Assembly: GCA_004293645.1 (NCBI GenBank)
Contig: REAB01000070.1
Location: 1-61,043 of the forward strand
DNA length: 61,043 nucleotides
From: Cytophagia bacterium
Lineage (GTDB): Bacteria > Bacteroidota > Bacteroidia > Cytophagales > Spirosomataceae
Reading direction: 5' to 3'
The notes beneath the pieces were generated by a model that made no database searches, had not been told where the DNA came from, and was given only the letters and a program-made list of their open reading frames with translations. A program made the position numbers and the translations under genes. Shown here one piece after another: positions 54,007 to 61,043 of this stretch (within the stretch, counting starts at the first letter, position 1; each line of letters opens with the position of its first letter).

Positions 54007-55668
54007 ATGTCCAAAAAAACTATTTTTTTCTTCCTCACTGCCTGTTTGGGCAGTTTTTGGGCGGGTACAGCCTTTCGCCAAGCCGACCCCAAGGTTACTG
54101 CCGACATCGCCAATTATGCCTCCAAGGTGTTCGGTATTGAGTTTAGCGCCGCCGAGCGCGACTCCATGACCGACAACCTCAACGACCAATTACAAGGTTT
54201 TGAACGGGTACGCAAAATTTCGCTTTCCAACGATGTGCCATCGGCTTTGCTTTTCAATCCCGTTCCAGTTGGTTTTACGTTTGAAAAAATACCAAAGCCG
54301 CTCATTTTGAGCAACTTAAAAAACATAAAACTTCCCCAAGTTCAAGATAGCTTGGCATTTTTTACGGTGTCTGAATTGGGTTATTTACTCAAAACCAAGC
54401 AAGTATCATCAGTCGAATTGACCCAGTTTTTTATAGCACGGCTTAAAAAATACAATCCTACGTTGCTCAATGTTGTTACTATTACCGAAGATTTGGCGTT
54501 GCAGCAAGCCCGCCGCGCCGATACCGAAATAAAGCAAGGACGCTACCGAGGTGCGTTGCACGGTATTCCGTATGGAGCGAAAGACTTACTGGCCAAACAA
54601 GGCTACCCAACTACTTGGGGGTCAAATATTTACCGCAACCAAATGCTGCCGTACGATGCCACCGTTATTCAAAAATTAGAGCAAGCGGGGGCGGTTTTGG
54701 TAGCCAAAATGTCGGTGGGGGAGTTTGCCTGGGGCGATGTGTGGTTTGGAGGCATGACCCGCAATCCATGGAATACCCAAACGGGTGCGAGCGGGTCGTC
54801 GGCGGGTTCGGGTTCGGCGGTGGCGGCGGGCTGTTTGCCTTTTGCCATCGGCACCGAAACCCTCGGCTCTATTGTTTCGCCCGCTACCGTAAATGGCGTT
54901 ACGGGTTTGCGACCTACGTTTGGGCGCGTAAGCCGTTTTGGGGCCATGGCTTTGAGCTGGAGCATGGACAAAATTGGCCCCATGGCCCGCAGCGTGGAAG
55001 ATTGCGCGTTGATTTTCAATGTCATACGCGGCACCGACGGCAAAGATGCCACCGTCAAAGACTTGCCTTTCAATTATGCACCGCTCAAAACTTTGAAAGG
55101 AATCAGAATTGGTTTTTTGAAAAAAGCGTTTGGCGGCAATTATCCCAACCGAACCAACGACTCGCTTTCGTTGCAAAAATTACGCGAACTGGGGGCCGAA
55201 TTAGTACCTTTTGAGTTGCCCGCTTACCCCGTAAACGACCTCACCGTTGCCATTGGCGTAGAAGGGGGCGCGGCTTTCGACGAGCTGACCCGCAGCAACC
55301 AAGACGACCAGATGGTGCGGCAGGGCAAAAACGCGTGGCCCAACGAGTTCAGGTCGGCGCGGTTTATTCCTGCCGTAGAGTATGTGCAGGCGCAACGGGT
55401 GCGTACCAAAATGATTCAGGATTTGTACCAAGTACTTCAAAAACAGCAGTTTGACGTGTACATTACGCCTACTTACGCGGGCGGAAACCTCACTTATACC
55501 AATCTGTCGGGGCATCCAAGTGTTTGTTTACCCAATGGTTTTACAAAAAATGGTTTACCCACCAGCATTACTTTTTCGGCGCAGTTATATGCCGAAGCCA
55601 AGTTGTTGGGGGTGGCCAAAATGCTCCAAGATGCCACCAATTGGCACAAAATGCACCCTAAATTTTAA
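54007..55668 (+). CDS. Exported amidase (amidase signature family)
   Basis: This 553-residue enzyme has an N-terminal signal peptide (KKTIFFFLTACLGSFWAGTA). Amidase core residues are K192 in HGIPYGAKDLLAKQGYP, the cis-Ser in TGASGSSAGSGSAVAAG (around 264-265) and nucleophile S288 in IGTETLGSIVSPA. The Ser-cisSer-Lys triad is complete, so the enzyme should hydrolyse amides. The substrate is unknown. It resembles secreted Asp-tRNA-amidotransferase-A-like enzymes and is longer than GatA (about 480). The gene ends overlapping the convergent EamA gene by 11 bases (55658-55668). Confidence 0.9.
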   Translation: MSKKTIFFFLTACLGSFWAGTAFRQADPKVTADIANYASKVFGIEFSAAERDSMTDNLNDQLQGFERVRKISLSNDVPSALLFNPVPVGFTFEKIPKPLILSNLKNIKLPQVQDSLAFFTVSELGYLLKTKQVSSVELTQFFIARLKKYNPTLLNVVTITEDLALQQARRADTEIKQGRYRGALHGIPYGAKDLLAKQGYPTTWGSNIYRNQMLPYDATVIQKLEQAGAVLVAKMSVGEFAWGDVWFGGMTRNPWNTQTGASGSSAGSGSAVAAGCLPFAIGTETLGSIVSPATVNGVTGLRPTFGRVSRFGAMALSWSMDKIGPMARSVEDCALIFNVIRGTDGKDATVKDLPFNYAPLKTLKGIRIGFLKKAFGGNYPNRTNDSLSLQKLRELGAELVPFELPAYPVNDLTVAIGVEGGAAFDELTRSNQDDQMVRQGKNAWPNEFRSARFIPAVEYVQAQRVRTKMIQDLYQVLQKQQFDVYITPTYAGGNLTYTNLSGHPSVCLPNGFTKNGLPTSITFSAQLYAEAKLLGVAKMLQDATNWHKMHPKF

Positions 55669-56566
55669 CTGCTTTTTTTCGCCGCCCCAAGGTTATCAAA
55701 ACTACGCCGCCCAAAATAATGGCCGATGCCATGAGCGTGCGACTGCTGAGGGTTTCGTTGAGCAACAACCAACCCAACAGCATGGCCACCACTGGATTGA
55801 CGTAAGCGTAAGTGGCTGTCAGGCTGGGCGTGGCGTGGTTGATGAGCCACACGTAGGCCGAATATCCCACAAAAGAACCAACAAATATCAAATAGGCCAT
55901 GGCGCAGTAAGTTTGGCTGGTCATTTTGGCAATTGATGCCGTGCCGTTGGGTTCAACTAATAAGCTGGCTGTCAGTGCAAAAGCTCCACCTGCCAGCATC
56001 TGGATGGCCGTAGATTGTATTTGGGAGGGCATAGACAAATAGGGCGACTGAATAGAACCCCACGCCCACGCAATAGAACCTAAAAAGACCAAACAAGCGG
56101 GCCAAAATACTACTTCTTGGCGATTTAAACTGGCGGTAGGATTGAGCAAAATGTACATTCCAAAAAGGCCAACTACCAGCCCAAAGCTGGTAAGAATAGA
56201 AGGTTTTTGTTTGGAAAAAAACAGATAATCGAGCACTACCATCCAAACGGGCAGCGTAGCTACCAGCAACGCCACCAAGCCCGTGGGCATAAATTTGAGC
56301 GCGTAAGCCACCGCCGAGTTGCCGATGCCGCTCAACAAAAGTCCCACCCAAGCCGCCGATCGCCACTGTTTAAAATTGGGAATACCGTAGCCCCGCAAAA
56401 GCGTAAATGTGAACAAAATAGTGCCGCCAAGCAAAAAACGAATGGCACTGGCCAAAAGTGGAGGTAGAACATCAATGGCGTAACGAACAGCCAAAAACGT
56501 GCTGCCCCAAACGACGTAAACAATGGCCAAATTGGCAAAAATCTTGAACTGAGAAGGTGAAGACAA
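55658..56566 (-). CDS. EamA/DMT family transporter
   Basis: This 302-residue protein has ten predicted membrane helices in two EamA repeats: FANLAIVYVVWGSTFLAVRY and LLASAIRFLLGGTILFTF in the first; VVFWPACLVFLGSIAWAWGS and LAGGAFALTASLLV, then LTATYAYVNPVVAMLLGWL and MASAIILGGVVLITLG in the second. Members export metabolites, amino acids or nucleosides; the substrate cannot be read. The gene converges on the amidase gene, and their 3' ends overlap by 11 bases. A palindromic repeat lies 18 bases upstream of its start. Confidence 0.9.
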   Translation of the reverse strand: MSSPSQFKIFANLAIVYVVWGSTFLAVRYAIDVLPPLLASAIRFLLGGTILFTFTLLRGYGIPNFKQWRSAAWVGLLLSGIGNSAVAYALKFMPTGLVALLVATLPVWMVVLDYLFFSKQKPSILTSFGLVVGLFGMYILLNPTASLNRQEVVFWPACLVFLGSIAWAWGSIQSPYLSMPSQIQSTAIQMLAGGAFALTASLLVEPNGTASIAKMTSQTYCAMAYLIFVGSFVGYSAYVWLINHATPSLTATYAYVNPVVAMLLGWLLLNETLSSRTLMASAIILGGVVLITLGRRKKAVKI

Positions 56567-56584
56567 AACTAAAATGCGTTGATA

Positions 56585-56694
56585 ATAAGTAGTTGAGTAA
56601 AATTAGGCGGATTGGTGGCACGACTGATTTAATACGCTCAATAAAAGCATCTTAAGTAATAGTCGTGCCACCAATTAAAGATACGCAACTACTT
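56585..56694. repeat. 110-bp palindromic element with TAAGTAGTTG ends
   Basis: It begins TAAGTAGTTG and ends CAACTACTTA, perfect inverted ends. Inner arms GATTGGTGGCACGACT and AGTCGTGCCACCAATT pair over the middle. The ends match the start of the repeats at 35172 and 58263, so it looks like a miniature member of that family (MITE-like). No coding potential. Confidence 0.85.
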
Positions 56695-56725
56695 AGAGCC
56701 GCAAAGTTAGGGAAAGCCCCCCAAA

Positions 56726-56910
56726 CTAAGTTAAAATCTCCCTTATTACTTTGCCGCCCACGCTGGTAAGTCTAAAATTACGCCCTCGGAAAGGGTAAGT
56801 TAGCTTTTCGAGCGTGTAGTCGCAGCCCATAAACGGCGCGGGCTTGTTGTCGCGGTTTTTTTGCGTGGGCGTGCGGCCAAACTCTATCGTATTTTTTCTA
56901 ATAGTTTGAA
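56726..56910 (-). pseudogene. Remnant of a gene 3' end
   Basis: On the minus strand an open stretch reads NTIEFGRTPTQKNRDNKPA, then FMGCDYTLEKLTYPFRGRNF and LTSVGGKVIREILT before a stop at 56726-56728. It has protein-like composition but no start codon in a sensible place, and a stop lies a little upstream. It is likely the tail of a deleted gene next to the repeat at 56585. I cannot name the family. The remainder of the 436-base gap (56911-57002) shows nothing else. Confidence 0.35.
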
Positions 56911-57002
56911 ATAGAATACTTTACGAATACATATTTGATAAACCGCTATTTTTGCATCGTGACGAAGAGACTGCCGTAAGTTTCATTTTAAACCTGCGCT
57001 TT

Positions 57003-58184
57003 TCATTGCGTGCTTAATACAAAACTGAGCGTACCCAACAGGTAATCTTGAATAGCCGTAGCGTGGTTTTTGCCAGGAAATAGCATGATTTGCACGTTGG
57101 TAGCACCGCGTTTTTGCATGGCATTGAAGGCATTTTGCGACGTAAACGGATAGACCGTTACGTCGGCATCGCCGTGGTAAAGACGGGTAGGTGTGCGGGG
57201 CTTCCAGTCAAACACATCGTTGTCTTTCACGGCGGCCATGAATGCCGCATCGGTGTTATTTTTCACGCCACTTTTAAAGGTGTCGGTCAAGATTTGGTCA
57301 AAGCTCACAGTAATGGTAGTACGTTCTTTGGTAGCGGCAATTTGGGTGGCAAAAGGCTCTTTGAAGTAGGCCGTCATGGGGCGGTTGAGCTTATAAATGC
57401 GGTCGTAGGTGAGCAATACCCACAGATAAAACCGATTGGCCTGGGCATCTGCCGACGACTTGCTGTTAATCAAAAAGTTCATGAAGGCGGTTTTGTCGTA
57501 TGCGCCCGCGCCACAGCTCGATGCCCGCAGGTTAAATTCGCTGCCCGTTTCTTCTTCTATCTTTTTTTGTAAAGCCATGGTAGCCCCGCCACCTTGCGAG
57601 TACCCGCCAATGTAAAGCCGCTCGTCCCATTGGGCTTTTTCTTGCGTTACCAATTCTTTGGCCGCCCGAATCATGTCTAAACAGGCCGTACCGAGGCTTT
57701 CGCGGTGTTCGTAGGGGTGTGGCACGTTTTTGGAAGCACCAAAACCAATGTAATCTGGATAAACCAAGATGTAGCCCAACGACGAAAATAACGCGCCCAC
57801 GGTACTGGCCTCTGTGTTTGGGTTGTAGTTTGAAGGAGCGTCGGCATCGTCAAAAATAGTGCCGTGCTGCACGCTCACCATCGGCACTGCCGACGGCACG
57901 TCGGGAATCAGTACCACGCCCGATGCCTGGATTTCTGCCCCGTCGGTGTTTTTGGTTTTGTAAATAACTTTGTAAACTTTGATGCCATTGCGCAAAAAAC
58001 TGGCCAGCGTAGGGTCGAAAGTAGTCAACTGGGTGGTGAGCTGGGCTTTGGTAAAACTACCAATGACGGAGTTGCTCACTAAATATTTGTTTTCGGGGGC
58101 GGCGGGTTCGGTGGTTTTACAACCTATGAAAAGCAGCGGCAGCGCAATCAATAAAACGCTGGACAAACGAAAGAAAGATTTCAT
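57003..58184 (-). CDS. Lipoprotein alpha/beta hydrolase, secretory-lipase-like
   Basis: This 393-residue product has a lipobox signal (FFRLSSVLLIALPLLFIGCK). The serine hydrolase core has PMVSVQHGTIFDDADAPSNY, ILVYPDYIGFGASKNVPHPY, a nucleophile Ser in LYIGGYSQGGGATMALQKK, Asp in YHGDADVTVYPF and His in PGKNHATAIQ. The order and the VYPDYIGFG element resemble the secretory lipase (LIP) family, extracellular lipases also known from fungi. The lipid anchor suggests it works at the outer membrane surface on triglycerides or esters. It stands alone, transcribed leftward. Confidence 0.85.
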   Translation of the reverse strand: MKSFFRLSSVLLIALPLLFIGCKTTEPAAPENKYLVSNSVIGSFTKAQLTTQLTTFDPTLASFLRNGIKVYKVIYKTKNTDGAEIQASGVVLIPDVPSAVPMVSVQHGTIFDDADAPSNYNPNTEASTVGALFSSLGYILVYPDYIGFGASKNVPHPYEHRESLGTACLDMIRAAKELVTQEKAQWDERLYIGGYSQGGGATMALQKKIEEETGSEFNLRASSCGAGAYDKTAFMNFLINSKSSADAQANRFYLWVLLTYDRIYKLNRPMTAYFKEPFATQIAATKERTTITVSFDQILTDTFKSGVKNNTDAAFMAAVKDNDVFDWKPRTPTRLYHGDADVTVYPFTSQNAFNAMQKRGATNVQIMLFPGKNHATAIQDYLLGTLSFVLSTQ

Positions 58185-58262
58185 GAATAATTAAAGTTTT
58201 TGTTAGCCAACGGAGAGCTGTTCTGCAAGCGAAGTTAGCAGGTATTGTGAAGAATTACAAAA

Positions 58263-58407
58263 TAAGTAGTTGGCAGCAATAGGCGGTTCGCCGTTGAGAT
58301 GCTATTATTTTTGATTTGCAATAAAGGGCAATTTGGTAGCAACAAATTGACAGACAGGCAATTGCAACGAATTACTGCCATTGCAAATGATTACGAGCAA
58401 GTACTTA
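58263..58407. repeat. Dispersed AAGTAGTTG-family repeat, 145 bp, second full copy
   Basis: It starts TAAGTAGTTGGCAGCAATAG, contains GGCGGTTCGCCG, TTTTTGATTTGCAATAAAGG and GCAATTTGGTAGCAACAAAT, and ends GATTACGAGCAAGTACTTAG. It aligns along its whole length with 35172-35316. The start is upstream of the lipase gene and the end lies just before the Kunitz-lipoprotein stop at 58421. Confidence 0.85.
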
Positions 58408-58420
58408 GTAACAACCATTT

Positions 58421-59512
58421 TTACTTATTGCACTCACACGATTTACAGGCTTCGAGGGTTTCAAAAGGCACTACACCGCCACAACCTCCCCACGTAAATA
58501 CCTTACACCGTTTTTCTACAGTGTCATAATAGTACCGCTGAAAAGCTGCCAAACAGAGACCTGCATCGGGTTTTAAGGCGCAAGCGGCTGTATTTATTTT
58601 GCTGAACAGATACGCTGGTGCATCAAAAGCCATTCCTGTATCTATCATTAATTCGCCATCGCAGATTCTAATATCGCCCTTCAGTACAGCAGGTTCTTCC
58701 TTACTATATTCCTTTTTATCGGGTTCAAGTTTTACCGATTTAATAGTGCCATCGATTTGCTTCAAAGAGTAGGTAGTGGTATAGGCCAGTTTACAATTTA
58801 GATAAACATCAGCAACTTGCTTATCAGCAGGAGTCCCCAGTACATCTTTAAAAACAACCTTGATTTCGGGTATTGGCGGATTTGCTATGTTGGTAATCAG
58901 TCTTTCCAACTTCCATTCTCCATAAATCTTGCCCTTGACATCTGAAACCAGCAAAGGTACGGCACTATTGACACAGACAAACTTAACATTGAGTTTATTA
59001 GCAACTTTAAGGGTTTCAAGAAGCATATTATTGTTCCTTTGGTCATCTATCATAACGCCATTGAGAAGCGTAGGATAGCCTAACTGAAACTTGACTTGGT
59101 TATTTGGCAAAGCCTGCATCGTAATAGATTCATAGCAAGTCGAACTGGAAGTCAAAGGCTTGTAAACACTCAAAAAAGCCACTTTGTTGTCTATACATAC
59201 CGCTATTGGCGTAGCGTCTCTGAGTTGTCTTACATTATTATAGCCATTGGCATTTATTGTAAAGGTATAAGATTTGTCGGCGTATGAAACAATATCGTCT
59301 TGGGTAATCAATGGTTTGGTTTCCAAAACCACGCTTGCAGGGTCAATCGCACATTTATTGGGAATCATTTGGTAAGATTTGAGCAGGTAAAAAGTTATTT
59401 GTTGGCCGCCACTCGTTGTGCCATCAGGTTCAAGGTCTCCGTTTTCAACTTGAGAGCAAGATAACCCCAAAATCAAAACCAGCGTGGCGATAAAGAATTG
59501 TAGCTTTTTCAT
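58421..59512 (-). CDS. Lipoprotein with a C-terminal Kunitz-type protease inhibitor domain
   Basis: The 363 residues start with a lipobox signal (FFIATLVLILGLSC, C19). The middle part (about 60-300) contains YGEWKLERLITNIANPPIPE, which looks like a META-type beta-sheet domain. Residues 311-361 form a Kunitz-like domain: Cys at 311, 320, 336, 344, 356, 359 and 361, with FQRYYYDTVEKRC and FTWGGCGG as in BPTI. The first three spacings are x8, x15 and x7, exactly as in BPTI; the next is one short, and the C-terminal end has Cys-Lys-Ser-Cys-Glu-Cys in place of one Cys. The residue after the second Cys is Leu, which would favour chymotrypsin- or elastase-like proteases. Kunitz domains are common in animals but rare in bacteria. 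Confidence 0.85.
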   Translation of the reverse strand: MKKLQFFIATLVLILGLSCSQVENGDLEPDGTTSGGQQITFYLLKSYQMIPNKCAIDPASVVLETKPLITQDDIVSYADKSYTFTINANGYNNVRQLRDATPIAVCIDNKVAFLSVYKPLTSSSTCYESITMQALPNNQVKFQLGYPTLLNGVMIDDQRNNNMLLETLKVANKLNVKFVCVNSAVPLLVSDVKGKIYGEWKLERLITNIANPPIPEIKVVFKDVLGTPADKQVADVYLNCKLAYTTTYSLKQIDGTIKSVKLEPDKKEYSKEEPAVLKGDIRICDGELMIDTGMAFDAPAYLFSKINTAACALKPDAGLCLAAFQRYYYDTVEKRCKVFTWGGCGGVVPFETLEACKSCECNK

Positions 59513-59828
59513 GTCAGTATAAAGTTAAAATTGATAATTTCTTGAATAGATTCAACTACTTACATGACTCAAAATCTTAGCATTGGGTTGGAATAGCCCC
59601 ATTATTAATTGATGACTTATTGCTTTTTGGGTGAGCATTTCGATTATTTTGAAGTTTATAATTAACTGATAACCCCTGTTTTTAAGAATTTTAAAGTCCG
59701 TCGTATCAACGCCACGCGTGGCGTTGATACGACGGACTTAGAGCAAAATACAATTGCTTTTTAAATAGATGTTGCCTTATTGGTTGTCAATAATTTGGCA
59801 AGTATCTATATTTCCTGAGCATCATTTC
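59513..59828. other. 316-base region between two exported-protein genes
   Basis: There is no coding frame of note. TTCAACTACTTA at about 59559-59570 matches the end of the TAAGTAGTTG repeats, perhaps a solo end. The centre holds a perfect 46-bp palindrome (59694-59739). The rest is AT-rich and probably holds the promoter of the Kunitz lipoprotein gene, which reads leftward from 59512. Confidence 0.5.
59694..59739. repeat. Perfect 46-bp palindrome without a spacer
   Basis: The left half starts AAGTCCGTCGTATCAACGCC and ends CACG; the right half is its exact reverse complement, beginning CGTGGCG. The centre is ACGCGT. It has no loop and no mismatch. A related stem (CAACGCCACG) appears in the terminator at 50276. 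It may act as a terminator for the convergent flow or be a dispersed palindromic element. Confidence 0.95.
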
Positions 59829-60428
59829 TTATAGTTTTTTGACAATTATGTCCCCCTTTTTCAAAGTTAAAGTCTCTGAAAATGAGGTATTTTCGTATTC
59901 ATATTTGAAAGTATATCGCCCATCTTTTGCTTTAAAAATGAGCGGAAATGATTCTTTGTCGTCTTCATCAAAGCTAATCACTACGCGACTATTTTTATCG
60001 GTACTTACCAACGAAAATGTTCCTTTGGCGGGGCATTTTTCGCAAGTAACTCTTATTTCTGCCATACTTTTTGGATATCGGTGTTCTTCTTTCGATTTGG
60101 ATTCTTCGGAATAAACGCCAATTACGTCAGGTGAGTGCGGGGGCATAGGCGGACTAAAAGGAGTTGGGGGCGGTGGTAGGTTCACGCCCAAAGAATCCAT
60201 GATGGAATGGGTCAGTTTATCTTTCTCATTTTTAGAGAGTTTTGCTACATCATAAGTACGGTCAAAATTGACATATTTTCCATTGATGATTCCTTTGACA
60301 CTGATAGACAGTTCTTTGTCATCATCAGAAATGGAGGTGTGTAATGATGCCGTTGTACTTTTATTTTGGGCAAAAACACCGCCCGTACACAAAAATAAGG
60401 CCAACAATAAAAGGGTTGATTTTTTCAT
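59829..60428 (-). CDS. Exported protein of unknown function
   Basis: This 199-residue protein has signal peptide MKKSTLLLLALFLCTGGVFAQ. The mature part has ISDDDKELSISVKGIINGKY, a proline-rich segment (LPPPPTPFSPPMPPHSPDVI) at about 94-113, then IRVTCEKCPAKGTFSLVSTD and SRVVISFDEDDKESFPLIFK, ending in a likely beta-sandwich (TFKYEYENTSFSETLTLKKGD). I recognise no family. The proline linker and beta-rich end suggest a surface or periplasmic structural protein. It is transcribed leftward; the permease fragment, on the same strand, ends 46 bases upstream. Confidence 0.75.
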   Translation of the reverse strand: MKKSTLLLLALFLCTGGVFAQNKSTTASLHTSISDDDKELSISVKGIINGKYVNFDRTYDVAKLSKNEKDKLTHSIMDSLGVNLPPPPTPFSPPMPPHSPDVIGVYSEESKSKEEHRYPKSMAEIRVTCEKCPAKGTFSLVSTDKNSRVVISFDEDDKESFPLIFKAKDGRYTFKYEYENTSFSETLTLKKGDIIVKKL

Positions 60429-60474
60429 AGAATTGTTCTCTAAAACGCAGAGAAATGCGGTTTTTAAAATGTGA

Positions 60475-60951
60475 TTACTCCGTCTTTAAACTCTTCACAG
60501 GATTTACTAATGCGGCTCTAATGGCCTGATAACCAACCGTTAAACACGCCACGCCAACTGCCAGCGAACCCGCCGCTGCAAAAACCCAAACACTGATTTC
60601 GGTTTTGTAAGCAAAACTTTCCAACCATTTGTTCATCAAATAATAGGCCACAGGACTGGCAATGACGATGGCCACGAGAACCAATTTTAGGAAATCTTTC
60701 GATAATAAAGCCGTAATACTGGCTACGCTTGCCCCCAACACCTTGCGAATCCCGATTTCTTTGGTGCGAATTTCGGCGGCGAAAGTAGCCAATCCAAACA
60801 ACCCAAAACAAGAAATTAAGAGAACAATAGCCGCAAAAACAGCAAACATTTGCAGTTGATTTTGCTCGGCACGGTGTAACTTTTCGTAGGTTTCGTCCAA
60901 AAACGCGTACTTAAACGCGCGGCCTGGCACCAACTCTTTCCAAGTTTTTTG
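60475..60951 (-). pseudogene. 3' fragment of an FtsX/MacB-type ABC permease gene
   Basis: About 158 codons encode the C-terminal part of a Bacteroidota FtsX-domain permease: TWKELVPGRAFKYAFLDETY, MFAVFAAIVLLISCFGLFGL, EIRTKEIGIRKVLGASVASI, LVLVAIVIASPVAYYLMNKW and TVGYQAIRAALVNPVKSLKT. Such proteins are normally about 790 residues with two permease repeats. Here the frame meets a stop (60952-60954) right where the conserved TWKEL begins. The sequence beyond is unrelated and resembles the end of an insertion sequence. The gene is therefore cut near 60950, and the 5' part, if it exists, lies outside the window. Confidence 0.75.
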
Positions 60952-61043
60952 TTAGTGTAAATTATAGACTGATTATGCTGCATTTTTAATATTCCAGCAA
61001 TTATCCCAGTTATTGTTGAGTATTTGAACTTTCAGAATAGCAA
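60952..61043 (-). mobile_element. Probable end of an insertion sequence at the window edge
   Basis: The 92 bases to the right edge interrupt the permease gene. On the minus strand they contain an open frame reading AILKVQILNNNWDNCWNIKN followed by AA and a stop at 60973-60975, a basic/aromatic tail plausible for a transposase C-terminus. The end GTTAGTGTAAATTATAGACT could be an inverted repeat. The other end is outside the window, so the family and a target duplication cannot be shown. Confidence 0.4.

Noticed and set aside
53812..54189. 125-codon minus-strand frame upstream of the amidase
   Set aside because: It runs into the amidase gene on the opposite strand, its protein ends in a lysine-rich simple sequence and shows no family features; the amidase frame explains the bias.

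Overview
The window looks like chromosome of a heterotrophic Bacteroidota, most probably a Cytophagales-type bacterium. The evidence is in the sequence: promoter -7 elements of the TAnnTTTG type with few Shine-Dalgarno sites, a CarboxypepD_reg-like/TonB-receptor-like outer membrane protein, FtsX/MacB-type permeases, many secreted proteins starting MKK..., and intergenic regions full of short hairpin repeats. The species cannot be named from this alone.

Layout. 1-5.2 kb: end of an upstream gene, a small exported acidic protein and the two-subunit inorganic carbon pump DabA/DabB. 5.2-6.8 kb: a SulP anion transporter. 7.0-8.5 kb: a decayed insertion sequence with intact terminal inverted repeats. 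8.6-13.6 kb: a glycosyltransferase, two thioredoxin-fold proteins, AccC, an alpha/beta hydrolase and an acetyltransferase. 13.7-16.6 kb: CarB carrying an in-frame palindromic insert. 17-21.8 kb: an outer membrane receptor-like protein and KatG. 22-28.2 kb: poorly characterised lipoproteins, a protein with a DxDDTA cyclase-like motif and a small beta-barrel. 28.4-34.5 kb: a YgiB-like lipoprotein, a YgiC-like ATP-grasp ligase, an oversized D-Ala-D-Ala-ligase-like enzyme and a large secreted protein. 35.5-39.8 kb: a surface-glycan locus (PglC-like sugar phosphate transferase, a pglD stump, an AT-rich pair encoding an ACP-LnmK-like hot-dog fusion and a PglD/NeuD acyltransferase, then a Wzi-like protein). 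39.8-50.3 kb: acetyltransferases, YggS, an M16 peptidase, TatD, a nonsense-interrupted hydrolase, DoxX and a tandem pair of secreted M20 amidohydrolases. 50.3-53.7 kb: a three-gene ABC transporter whose binding protein is fused to an OmpA domain. 54-61 kb: an amidase, an EamA exporter, a lipase, a Kunitz-domain lipoprotein, an exported protein and a truncated FtsX-type permease that appears to be cut by an insertion sequence at the window edge.

How genes work together. DabA/DabB and possibly SulP would supply bicarbonate; AccC and CarB both consume it, although nothing in the sequence shows co-regulation. The 35.5-39.8 kb locus plausibly attaches an acyl group, made or selected on a dedicated carrier protein, to an undecaprenyl-linked sugar. 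The ABC-OmpA operon looks like a transporter whose substrate-binding domain is tethered to peptidoglycan.

The strongest candidates for something undescribed are the ACP-LnmK/acyltransferase island, the peptidoglycan-tethered ABC receptor, the YgiB-YgiC-Ddl-like ligase cluster, and a set of small palindromic elements that have entered genes (carB, a lipoprotein leader, and two identical 16-nt insertions in one transposase). No tRNA, rRNA or CRISPR array was recognised.
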